DNA from: Littorina saxatilis
Lineage: Eukaryota; Mollusca; Gastropoda; Littorinimorpha; Littorinidae
Direction: 5' to 3'
Assembly: GCF_037325665.1 (NCBI RefSeq)
Contig: NC_090248.1
Span: forward strand, 23,468,199-23,532,198
Length of the DNA stretch: 64,000 nucleotides
Below the pieces are notes generated by a model. It was not told where the DNA came from, searched no databases, and saw only the letters and a program-made list of their open reading frames with translations. Of this stretch, positions 39,501 through 48,200 are shown one piece after another; position 1 is the first letter of the stretch, and each line of letters begins with the position of its first letter. A program made the translations under genes and the position numbers.

Positions 39501-40980
39501 GCCTTTCTGATTACACCCAAAACAATATGGCCAGAGACAGCAAAAACAGGGGATGTTTTTATCTTTGAAATTCAATAAAAAATATAAATAATTTATTATT
39601 TGCTCCAAAACTTTGGCATAATAATGTCCAACTATTTCAGATTGCAACAAAAGCAGCTTTATTGATATCTTCTCACAAATAAACTATTTGTGGACATTTT
39701 TTTGACATCATTTGAAAGGGGGCACCTTTTGGTTTTGGCCCATCTATATATTGACCCGAACTTCATCCAGTTGTGACCGCTATCAATACATTCAGTTATC
39801 CAAATTCCCATCCTAAGAATATTCAATATCCCTCGGGGAAAAGCTTGCCCCCATTTCACCCTACCCACACACACACCATCACCACTTAATTCTTGACATT
39901 CTCTGACTGGATATTTCATTCATTTAACATTTAACAGATGAATCAAACTCAAAGTAGTTTCATCCCATCAAGACTCAAGTGGAGCATGAAAGTTTAAACA
40001 CGGTTTACAACTGTGATGCAGAAAACTTCTAGTAAGAGTAACTTCAGTGCTTAAGGCAAAGCTTTCATTTTCAATCATGGATTTGCATCAGCTAAAACAA
40101 AATGATTTGTTTCTCTCCTACTGATAAAGAATGTTAAACTTGACTCAAAAGGCCATCCTTCCATATAGCTGATAACTGTTGCTCCCTCTCAGTCTCAGTG
40201 CATTTACAAGGAATTTCTTTCCTGTCGTAGAGTTAGTCAGTACTGCTCTCGATCAGGCCTCGGTCTTTGACGCATACTTTTCGATCTGACATATTGTTCT
40301 GACTCCTGGCAGGTCCACTGTCCCATGTCCGACAGAACAACATTTATGTAACCACTGAACCAGGACATTTGAAGTTGAACCTACACATATTTTCAGTTCA
40401 GTTCGAGCCAACATATTGACATTGTCCTCGGAGTCTAGGGACAACACTGCAGTGACTTAAAAGTATTAAATATAATTCAATAAATCCTTTAAAATATAAA
40501 GGCACTGGATTGTGCGGCCCGCGTTACGACAATGAGATTTGAAGCCGGCTTTGAACAACCCTCAAGTTCTACATTTTAATATCAAAAGAGCATGTCATGT
40601 AAATTCAGATGCTTCTATTGCAGCACAACACCGTCCCTGAATTGACAATACTGAATTTCAACAGTACCCATTTACACACATGTCATTTCAGACTACGGGG
40701 AAGTCAACACCGCGTTCTATGTTCACACGACTTCAGCTTTCAGTTTGGCAATGGCATCAACTATTCTACTAGTACTAGTAGACTACTACTCTGCCTCGGA
40801 GTATACATGCTGTGACTTGAATTGTAAGTCACTAAATATAACTTTCAGAGCATAACTCTTAAGAATCATAATCGTATATATATACAAAATAGAACAATAA
40901 CAAAAACAAAAACCGACGCACGTCGTTTCTATCGTAATATTTGGTGGCTGCACTCTGGAAGACGCCGTGGTTGCCGCCAT
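29806..40980 (-). CDS. PPIL1: Peptidyl-prolyl cis-trans isomerase-like 1 (spliceosomal cyclophilin)
   Basis: Four coding exons on the minus strand: 40980-40922, 32213-32059, 31715-31647 and 30029-29806, joined at GT/AG sites in phases 2, 1 and 1; the 507 nt encode 168 aa (human 166). Exon 1 gives [19 protein letters not shown], matching the short PPIL1 N-terminus. Exon 2 carries [17 protein letters not shown] and [19 protein letters not shown], with the cyclophilin catalytic Arg and the QGG loop. Exon 3 gives [15 protein letters not shown]. Exon 4 has [19 protein letters not shown] and [12 protein letters not shown], the substrate pocket with Trp and His. PPIL1 isomerises prolyl bonds and acts in the nuclear spliceosome with SKIP and PRP17; that role is family knowledge. 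The ATG in exon 2 (32212) is internal. The 8.7 kb first intron hosts a large TIR element with its own gene. Every expected residue block is intact, so I judge it functional. Confidence 0.95.
30116..30633 (-). mobile_element. tRNA-derived SINE (family D), complete, in PPIL1 intron 3
   Basis: On the minus strand it starts AGGACTGGGTGGCCGAGTGG ... GCGAGTTCGACCCTGG, a Leu/Ser-tRNA-like head, then a body with TCGTCTCATCC-complementary and AACGTGCACACC-type blocks, and ends in ATTG repeats. An 8 bp target duplication CTATAGTC lies at 30108-30115 and 30634-30641. The plus-strand copy at 49019-49345 shares the body and 3' end. Confidence 0.85.
31000..31245 (-). mobile_element. SINE family B copy in PPIL1 intron 3
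   Basis: Inverted match to 20237-20510: B-box-like GGATTCGAACCAGTGATCC, CTCAGAGACGGTATCC on the minus strand and an ACACACCTGGGTAGCGC-like tail. Confidence 0.65.
31255..31299. repeat. Hairpin at the junction of two SINEs
   Basis: GCTAGCAGCAACGAGTAT and its exact reverse complement flank a 9-base spacer. The sequence is the 3' region of the family B SINEs, so this looks like a rearrangement junction. Confidence 0.75.
31285..31497 (-). mobile_element. SINE family B copy, diverged, in PPIL1 intron 3
   Basis: Shares GAACATGGATACTGTCTG, AAGTTGACCAGTGTCTG and CTCTACCAACTGAGCTAC with the neighbouring copy. The tRNA-like head is recognisable on the minus strand but altered in the B box. Confidence 0.6.
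32503..32927. repeat. CT and CA-rich simple sequence
   Basis: Pure CT tract (32503-32553) followed by interrupted CA repeats and a C run (32652-32670), in PPIL1 intron 1. Confidence 0.9.
32928..33244 (+). mobile_element. SINE family E copy, complete, in PPIL1 intron 1
   Basis: Same head, body and CAAA tail as 22605-22902, with a small duplication of GGCGTCT inside the body. ACGCACATA target duplication at 32919-32927 and 33245-33253; it landed inside a CA-rich microsatellite. Confidence 0.9.
33254..33575. repeat. CA-rich simple sequence
   Basis: Interrupted (CA)n continuing the microsatellite split by the SINE. Confidence 0.9.
33580..34127. other. Intronic sequence, nothing recognised
   Basis: Non-repetitive as far as can be seen; a short GGCTTCGCTGGG-like piece near 33912 (AGCTTCGCTGGGATA) recalls the repeat at 44762. 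Confidence 0.35.
34301..35249. repeat. Left subterminal motif cluster
   Basis: Copies of CTGTTTCTYGTRAC or its complement at about 34301(+), 34473(-), 34637(+), 34687(-), 34839(+), 34891(-), 35043(+), 35083(-) and 35236(+): the strand alternates almost perfectly. Confidence 0.85.
34607..35010. repeat. Tandem duplication, about 204 bp unit
   Basis: Two consecutive copies sharing AAATAAGCAAAAC, AGATTTAAAGTCACA, AATTAGCACAAAT and GTGTTTCATTAGTATTGT; each carries a plus and a minus copy of the subterminal motif, so the duplication enlarged the cluster. Confidence 0.9.
35325..35830 (-). mobile_element. Retroelement 3' region sharing its tail with SINE family E
   Basis: On the minus strand it ends CGTCCTGATATGGCTCTGCG, TAGTCGGCTGGACGTTAAGC and a CAAA/CAAAT run, nearly the same last 50 bp as SINE family E. 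A second, shorter tail copy abuts it at 35325-35368. The body (AATCGCGAGACAAGCGGCAA on the plus strand) is not coding here. Likely a LINE whose 3' end the SINE borrows; inference. Confidence 0.5.
36188..36460 (+). mobile_element. 5'-truncated LINE 3' end, CR1/L2-like
   Basis: The frame [20 protein letters not shown] (from about 36198) is the conserved C-terminus of CR1/L2-type ORF2 proteins, followed by a stop, a short 3' UTR with GCGCCTTGAGTCGCC and GCGCGTTATAAATATTCG, and ATT repeats. Confidence 0.75.
36902..39044 (-). CDS. Unrecognised 155-aa protein encoded inside the TIR element
   Basis: Four exons on the minus strand: 39044-39026, 37769-37553, 37508-37484 (25-nt microexon) and 37108-36902. 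All have GT/AG borders and phases 1, 2 and 0 agree, giving 468 nt with one stop. The protein starts [20 protein letters not shown], continues with a basic, probably helical stretch ([19 protein letters not shown], then [17 protein letters not shown], residues ~28-78), and ends in a hydrophobic, beta-like part ([39 protein letters not shown]). I do not recognise the family; the basic EYQ/R-rich start and the FFxPxxDI...GRxxxFxF end loosely recall short proteins common in aquatic invertebrates. No catalytic motif seen. The start codon lies 700 bp inside the right TIR, within a motif cluster that could serve as promoter. The microexon is the least certain part. Confidence 0.55.
37980..38229 (+). 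mobile_element. LINE-like 3' end with GAAGAA tail
   Basis: Sequence with CCCCTGTATAGTTTCTCCCC and near copies, then GACGTCACCGCAGGACTCTAG, CAGTCCTCTACGGAAGAAGA and (GATGAAGAA)n. The tail is typical of a truncated non-LTR insertion; lies in intron 1 of the nested gene. Confidence 0.5.
38399..39361. repeat. Right subterminal motif cluster
   Basis: Copies of the motif or its complement at about 38399(-), 38608(-), 38761(+, variant GTTAG end), 38948(+), 39153(+) and 39348(-). The cluster overlaps the first exon of the nested gene. Confidence 0.8.
40238..40449. mobile_element. Small hAT-like MITE in PPIL1 intron 1
   Basis: Starts CAGTACTGCTCTCGATCAGG and ends GGGACAACACTG, imperfect inverted ends starting CAGTRYTG. 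Internal TTTGACGCATACTTTTCGATC matches the element at 47055-47249. No clear target duplication. Confidence 0.5.
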
Positions 40981-41260
40981 GATTGTTACTGGAAAGTAAA
41001 GCTGAAAGTGTAGTTTCGAACTAGTATTCAAAACTGTAAATATTTGAGTATAATCTCTGTATAGATAGTTTTTTGTTAAGTGAGCGAGGTAGCTATGCCA
41101 AGGTGTAACAGTTTTAACAATTTCTTGCGGCTATATCTTGAAAAGCATTTTGTGAGTGCTGACTCTGCATGAAAGACAAAGGCCGACAATCAAAAGCTTG
41201 TTTCCGTCTGCTAATTTGCGTCCGGAATTTTCCTTCTGAAAGCGAAATCAGGGTAGGTGC
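40981..41260. promoter_or_regulatory. Candidate bidirectional promoter between PPIL1 and PDCL
   Basis: PPIL1 starts at 40980 going left. PDCL must have a 5' non-coding exon upstream of its acceptor at 44417; a plausible donor (CAG|GTAGGT-like, GGTAGGTGC) lies at about 41251 on the plus strand. If used, the two transcription starts lie within about 250 bp. No transcript data; inference only. Confidence 0.3.
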
Positions 41261-41369
41261 ATTTAAAAAAAAAAAGTGAATTTGCTAGTTTTGCGGGTAT
41301 GTAGTGTTGAAGTTCGATTACTGCACTGCATGTATAATTTCTTGCTTTTTCGTATGCATATTTTTTTGA

Positions 41370-41373
<4 letters not shown>

Positions 41374-41418
<45 letters not shown>
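41374..41418. repeat. CT microsatellite
   Basis: (CT)n, about 45 bp. Confidence 0.95.
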
Positions 41419-41420
<2 letters not shown>

Positions 41421-41460
41421 GTTTGATTGTGAAATGTGTGTTACCAGAACGTATTACGTG

Positions 41461-41970
41461 ATACCAGATGCAGCAGAAACAGCTTCGGAGGACATGCGAC
41501 GGGACATGCTCTCCCTACGGGGAGGGTAGCAGGTGAACTGGGTCCGCTTCAATGCCTCCAGACTAATTCCTGACCCCTTATTGCCTTAACGTGCTGGTCG
41601 CATGATTCGACCCAGAAGACAAACAGCAGACTACGTTGGTAGCAACCCCATAGACAATTACATAAAAAAACAACGACAGGTGTTTCGCTGTACCACGCTG
41701 CAACACCGAACAATACAGACAGTCGTTCTTCCCACTGGTTGAAAAAGATGTTAAACACCAAATAAAGAAAGAAAGAAAGTTCTTCCCACGATCCACAATA
41801 GAGTGGAATCACCTGGACGACGTAGTTGTCCACTCAGCCTCTACTGAGGCATTCAAGTCGGCGCTAACAACCAGCCGCCGCTAGACGACGACGACGCTGC
41901 GCACACCCACCCGTCGCGCCAAAGCCAGCAATCTGGATGCTAGCGACGTACCCTACAGATACAGATACAG
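41461..41970 (+). mobile_element. LINE 3' end with GATACA tail, carrying a nested insert
   Basis: Frame reading FFPRSTIEWNHLDDVVVHSA and STEAFKSALTTSRR then stop is the usual C-terminus of a non-LTR reverse transcriptase ORF. It ends in (CAGATA)n and GAAGAAG. A 43 bp piece of another retroelement lies inside at 41736. Confidence 0.75.
41736..41778 (+). mobile_element. 43 bp retroelement tail inserted in the LINE
   Basis: TGGTTGAAAAAGATGTTAAA with CACCAAATAAAGAAAGAAAG is flanked by an exact 11 bp duplication GTTCTTCCCAC (41725-41735 and 41779-41789). The same tail ends the repeat at 55600-55826. This is an extreme 5' truncation. Confidence 0.9.
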
Positions 41971-42468
41971 ATACAGAAGAAGAAACTGAGCAACTAACCA
42001 CGGATCTACATGACTATGTGCGGATTATACGAACATTCCTTGAGACTGGAGAAAGACTGTGAATGTGGCTGCCTTAATCAGTTAATGTCGACTAAATAGC
42101 AGCGTCATTATCCGGCAACGCGATCGAACACATTGACATTGGTCACAGACTAAAGACACTTTCGACTTGGATGTGACCAAGTGGAAAATAATTGAAGGGG
42201 TTGGTTTCCACCCTTTTTTGTACCGTACTTTTGTCGCGCGTGAATTCTGTAACTTCCCCATTGCAAGGGGCCGACGGCCTATAAGCAATTACACTTTCGT
42301 ATTCGTACTTGTATTATGTGTCGATCACCTGTCTTGTTATGGGCCGGAGGCCTAACAAATAAAAATTTCCGACTTCCGACTTTTCTCTCTCTGTCTCTTT
42401 CTCTTGACTCTTAAATTTAATCAAATTTGAAATGTCAAACAGAATGAGGCAGAGCGATGTTAAGATAT

Positions 42469-42712
42469 CAAATAACCAAAGGGAAGTAATCGCTCTATGC
42501 ATACGACATGTGTAATAGAGTAAGCGAGAGTTGCACGGAACCTTATCTCCTGGCACCTGAGAGAATAACAAGCATTGAAATGAACAAAGTCGCTTGTTCA
42601 TTTCAATGCTTGTTATTCTCTCAGGTGCCAGGAGAAAAGGTTCCGTACAACTCTCGCTTACTCTATTACACATGTCGTATGCATTGAGCGATTACTTCCC
42701 TTTGGTTATTTG
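42469..42712. repeat. Near-perfect 119-bp-arm palindrome
   Basis: Arms 42469-42587 and 42594-42712 match at about 97 percent around a 6-base loop; the inner stem is CATTGAAATGAACAA and complement. Part of the arm (CACATGTCGTATGCATT) recurs singly near 28815-28850, so this is a repeat family and not a cloning artefact. Confidence 0.85.
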
Positions 42713-43036
42713 ACAAATTTGAAATGCTTGTAGTTATGATACACGGTCTCATAGAGAGCTTTAATTACACGTTAAATTCAGTGCCATACTTTGGTTCTTG
42801 ACGTTTTTTTCTGAGTCAGAGCTGGTAAGATAATGGATTGGCTGAGATTGAGAGGATAAAAGTCTAATATATATAATTCAATATATATATATATTGATAA
42901 TAATCATAGTAGTAAATGTAATACTAATACTTAACTTTATTCTATTCTGCAGCCACCATCAGTAAAATCCTAAAATAATGAGTGGAAGTGGAACAAGAAC
43001 AGATGATCAATACCATTACAATAAATCATGGTGATA

Positions 43037-44345
43037 CGAGGGCCACTCATTATGTTTTGCAACCTGGGTTTTCTAACACTTACAGCAAATCTGTCTACTC
43101 CAGTTTTTGGAAGAATCACTCCTCAGCTTGTACACATTGTACCATCCTCTTAAACCAGCTGTCCATGACACCCCAACAGGTTGATTGGGGTATGTCAAAA
43201 TTAACGCCCTCGGGAATGCTCGGGCATCTTCAGTGTTCTGGAACTGCTTTCCCTTCAACTGCCTCTTGACAGAAGGGTACAAAATCCAGTCACAGGGGTC
43301 TTAGGCGTGTGAATATGGTAGGTAGGTGACAAGCTGAATATCATTGGCGCCTAGAAAGTCAAGAGTTACGGCTGATGTGTGTGTGCTGGGGTTTTCGTGA
43401 TGGAGCAGTAGACCATGGACACACGGTCGGGGACGTTGTGTGCAACATACCAGCAAGAAATTAGGCAAGCAGTGGCTGACATACCAGTCAGCAATATCGG
43501 TTGTCTCTCCTCAAGTGATATGGTGGCAACGTGGCCGGATTTTGCAAAGAAATACACTAGTATTATTTGTTAGGAAGCACTGGAGTTTCTTTTGAATTTT
43601 ACAGGTGGGTTCTCATCTAGGAAGACCCACACTGCCAACCGTTGCTTCATCTTTGGGTCCTATTGGCTTTCCCATGTTTAGTCTTCTGTGACAATGTCCC
43701 AAACGCGAGGAAACCTTCTTTCGTCAAATGTTCATAGCATATGGATGCACCAGTCCACCCTACCCCTCTTTTGCTCTTCACTAAGGTTATGGGGCACCCA
43801 ACGGTCACAACGTTTCCTTACGCCACAGCAGCCGTGAAAACTATAAGTGAGACTTCTCGATTAAATCTTTATTCTATCATGTATTTCAGCGTATATCATT
43901 TTTGGGTCCTTCTCAATCAGGGACTCTACCCTAGAGACGTTTTCTGGGGTAACGATTGTTGCCATTTGACCACAACAGTCAACGTTTTTTAACGTCCACG
44001 CGCCAGAAATGAACTCTCTGAACCACCTGAAAACAGTGGCGTTCGGTGGAGATTGATTTCCAAAACAGTATTTTAAACTTAAAAAGCACCCTTGAAATTA
44101 GTTTCTCTGGCAGTAGCCATAAATAGGTCATAGCTCGAAAATCTCTTCGCGAAAGGTTAACACTGCTGGCAGGAGACCCATCACCCTTACTGGACATTTT
44201 ATCGCATTGAATGAAAACGGTTGCACGGAATCAAGAATTTTTGTTGTCACAAGTCTTCCCAAAACTGGTCTTTGATGTAATGAAAAAGGCAAAGTAGTGA
44301 CTTTATTAGTTTGCCCAGGTTGCAAAATATAATGAGTCCCCCTCG
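43037..44345 (-). mobile_element. Full-length, inactive mariner transposon
   Basis: 1,309 bp with ~32 bp TIRs (CGAGGGCCACTCATTATG left; CGAGGGGGACTCATTATA on the other strand) and TA on both sides (43035-43036, 44346-44347). The minus strand encodes a mariner transposase starting MSSKGDGSPASSVNLSRRDF (44178) and containing SVYPSVKRQLKGKQF near the end. The frame is broken by several frameshifts and stops: the stretch matching WDIVTGDETW reads TED then a stop, and the second catalytic Asp (HHDNA) reads HHEN. It lies just upstream of the first PDCL coding exon. Plain DNA transposon, dead, moderately old. Confidence 0.92.
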
Positions 44346-44427
44346 TATCTTCCTCATCTTTTAATGTGTCTCACTGTCTGTCATTGTATTGCAGATTGTT
44401 TTGACTTTTATTTTCAGAAACCACAAA

Positions 44428-45146
44428 ATGGCTGTCAGCATGGATGACAAGCTTCTGGGCGAAAAGGCACACTACTACTGCAGCAGCAGTGAGGACGAAG
44501 CAGAGCCTGATGAAGATGACAAAGATGAAAGTGATGAAGCAGCAAAACAACCAGAACCAGAAATTGAACCTCCCACCGTGGAACCATACAGTGGCAGTTG
44601 TACAAATGTAACTGTTCTTTTTAATTTGTTCAGATTATCTCTAAGTTTTGAACAACATGGTGCACATATTTACTTTAGTATTTACATTGATTTATTTTAC
44701 TTTTTCATTTTACAGATTATCTTTAAGTTTAAGTTTTGAACAACATGGTGCACATATTTAGTACTAGAGGAATACCCGGCTTCGCTGGGTGAATCGCGAG
44801 ACAGAGTATGCAGCGTGGCGGTTCGCCGGCTTAGACCACGTGTTGAAAATTTTCATCCACCAGTTTGTGCCCCGGGTCCACCTGAATATGCCCACCAAAT
44901 TTGATGCAGAATATTTACGATGGGAGGGGTAGTATATATTAGTGGAAATATTTTTAAGATGGGAGGGATTTTGTACACGAATTGCAATACTTAGATGTAC
45001 TACCTGTGCAGAAAAGCGCTGCTTTTGTGTGGCGGAAGTAAAAGAAGTGAAGAAGTAGAGCCGAACAAAAAAGTGTTTATTTTCGTATCGCGAAACAGAG
45101 TATTTATTCACCGCGGTTCACTGCAACGCAAACACACACACACACA

Positions 45147-45238
<92 letters not shown>

Positions 45239-48200
45239 AAGCCGTATATATATAGAGATATAGAGATAGATGACAGTGGCTTTTTCGCGTGGATATAAAT
45301 AGATTCGACCTTTGCACTTTTACAGTGAGGACAACGGGTGCAAGGAAAGCGTTCTGGACAGTGACCTAAAAATAGTAACGGGAATATCTGAAGCTGCTTG
45401 TCATACCGTAGCATTCTGATCAGTCATCGCTCAACGGCTATCGCCAGTTATCTCAGAGAATGAGCCATACTCATTTTGATCAGTAGCTGTGATCGGAAGA
45501 TCAAACTTCAGAGTTTGAAAAAGCTCTTTCTCATTCAGTATTCTTGCAAATACCGTACGGGATTGACGCCACACAAAGGAAGGGAGATAAACGCGCAAAA
45601 CACTGGAGAAGATAAGGAAGAGTTACTGGGAATGGATCTACTGGATCTACAGAAAAACCAAAATTGGTTCACCGCGCCGCGCTTAGAGCACGTGTTGAAA
45701 ATTTTCATCGACCAGATTGTGTACGGGGTCTACCTGAATATGCCCACCAAATTTGAAGCAGATCCATCGAGAACTTTGGCCGTGCATCGCGAACACACAC
45801 ACAAGCCGTATATATAGATTTATTACATTGCATTTTAAAAAGAAACCTTGGGGCAAACTCCTATATTTACAGTTGTCCCATAGATATAGCCTTACTTGCT
45901 AAGAAAATTATTTCTATTTCAACACTGACTGATTCTGGAGATTGCTTACATCTTTTTTTTACAGCAACTATTGGTGATTTTTAGTTTGTTTGAATAGTTT
46001 GGTTTTCATTAATATTGCTTATTATTTGTTTCATGCCATAACACTACAGTACTACTAAAGTAGATCAGTAGTGGAAGTATGTCAGAGGGAACAGATTAAA
46101 TCTTGTAGTTTTTACCTCAAGATCGGTTTACTTCTGTAATCAGTGAATTCATTTCACTCAAAATACACCAGTTTTCTGTTAGAGTACATGTTAGAAACCT
46201 TGGATCGGTAACTCTTCCTTGGAATCATCATCAACACATTCTGTTTGCTTTCAGACCGGACCAAAAGGCGTGATCAAAGACTGGCGTGAATTCAAGAAAC
46301 TGGAGACAGAAAAACGTCAAATGCAAGAAAGAGAGCGACAATCATTAGCAAAAAAGCTGACTCTGACTTGTCGCTCACATGTAAGTACAGTAGTACCTGC
46401 CATATCCGGTCACCGATTAGTCATTGCAAAGGTGACCGCAAATATCAGGTGGCCGTTCATTACAGGCCCCCTCCTCCTCCAAAAACCCCCAAAAAACACG
46501 ATCAAGTTTTCATGAAGAAAAGAAAGCGATCATCCACGAGCCGCCGATTCATTGTCTCTGTTAGTTTTGCTTTCGTTTATACATCTTAATTATTTGCGTG
46601 TTTAACTCGATCGTCCTGGCTAAGCTATTGTTTCGTATGTTTCTATGTGTGTTGTTTGGATTATTATATATGTATTTGAGTGTCAGATAAACAAGTGTTT
46701 CAAACTCACATCAGCTGTGATCGATCAATCCGGAAGTGACTGCCGTAAATGTATGCGCTTGTCTGTATTTACAGTTTGCGCATGCCGCTCCTGTCGAGTA
46801 AGAGGGGCACCTTAGGGCAAAAATCAGTGACCGTTGACCGCGTCAGACAGGTTAACGGCCATTAAGAGTCAATTATAGAAGGAAAACTCATTAGTCATGG
46901 GAAAGCTGGCCGCTCCGGGCAGGTTCACGACCACGAAAGGGCCGGAAATGGAAGGGACTACTGTATATAGGACTCCCAGAGTAAACAGTAGGAAATCCAT
47001 ACTTATTGTATTCCACACTTAGTGTCAGATTTTTCGAAGAAATCAGTACTATCCCAGTGTTGTTCTCGGGCCTGGGTTTTTCGTTACTGACGCATACCTT
47101 TTTGATCAGTCACATTCCAATAGCTTGGACATGCTTGAAGTCTTCTGGCTGAACATTTTTTGTAGCTAGCACATTTGGATCTATACATCCACTGTATTGC
47201 AATGCACGCCCAACTGACCTATTGTCCTCTCAGTCTGGGAACAATACTGCTATCCAGTTGACATTGAGTAATTGCTATGAAGTGTCCACTCACACCACTG
47301 AAGACTAACTAGGAGAACTAATTTTGTGTGTGTGTGTGTGAACAGAGCTGTACTCAAAGAAAAAGATATTAATCTGTTTGTTCAAATTTCTTTCTTTGTT
47401 TTGTGTGTGTGCATCTACGTGTAAAAATTAGTTAACTACTCTGATGCTAAAATTACAAGATGCACAAGTATTCAATTCTGAGCGTGCATGTCTTAGGATG
47501 CGCGTGTATAATATATGTGCGTGGTTGGGGTGTGCATCTTTTTAAATGTTCACTGTTTATGTTTGCAGCTAAATGATGAGGAAGAGCAGAAGGCAGATGA
47601 GAAATTTCTGGAGCAACTTGGAGAACTTGAAGACGAATTCATAAAAGAATATCGTCTCCAGAGGATTGAGGAGATGCGGAAGGCATTGGAAAAAGTGTAT
47701 GTGTTTATATTTTATTTTCTTAAAGATAGGCTACTTTCCATGGTATGTGTTTGTATGTATGATTCATTTTTAAGCTAAACTCTATACATTGTACTGGAAG
47801 GAATAATAACGATAATGAATTATGAAGTAAGTGCAAATGTTAAAAGAGAACATTGTGAGTTTCATGTTGATGGTACAGGAAATGGTTTTTACAGCAAATT
47901 TGTCTCTGTGTTTTCATTTCATGTACATGTGAAAGTACAGTAATTCAAAATTCTTATCTCGGAATGGCCATGCTAATGCTGTCTCTGATAGGTTTATGAA
48001 CTGCCAAAAGAAAGAGAAGGTCTTGCAGTTTCTTTGTTTGACTTTCCGTGTTGTGTTTGCACAGACCCCAGTTTGGCAAAGTTGTGAGGCTGAGCGGCGA
48101 CAACTTCATTCAAGAAATTGACAAGGAGAGACCATGTGTCACAATTATCGTCCATATTTACGAAGATGTGAGTAGATTGTATGTGTCTCATTTTTAGGAG

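Larger units (their letters stand above)
34128..39742. mobile_element. Unclassified 5.6 kb TIR element containing a spliced gene
   Basis: Perfect 22 bp inverted repeats end it: left 34128-34149 begins TGGGCCAAAACCAAAAGG, right 39721-39742 is its exact complement. Inside each end lies a cluster of the motif CTGTTTCTYGTRAC in both orientations: nine at 34301-35249 and six at 38399-39361, none noticed elsewhere in the window. Repeated subterminal motifs are transposase-binding sites in CACTA and hAT elements, so this layout suggests a DNA transposon. No clear target duplication and no recognised transposase. A four-exon gene on the minus strand lies wholly between the TIRs. Younger LINE/SINE-like insertions sit inside. 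It occupies PPIL1 intron 1. It may be a new family, or a host gene captured between TIRs. Confidence 0.7.

Noticed and set aside
40786-41031. 81-aa minus-strand frame as a gene of its own
   Set aside because: It contains the first PPIL1 exon read through its donor into the intron.
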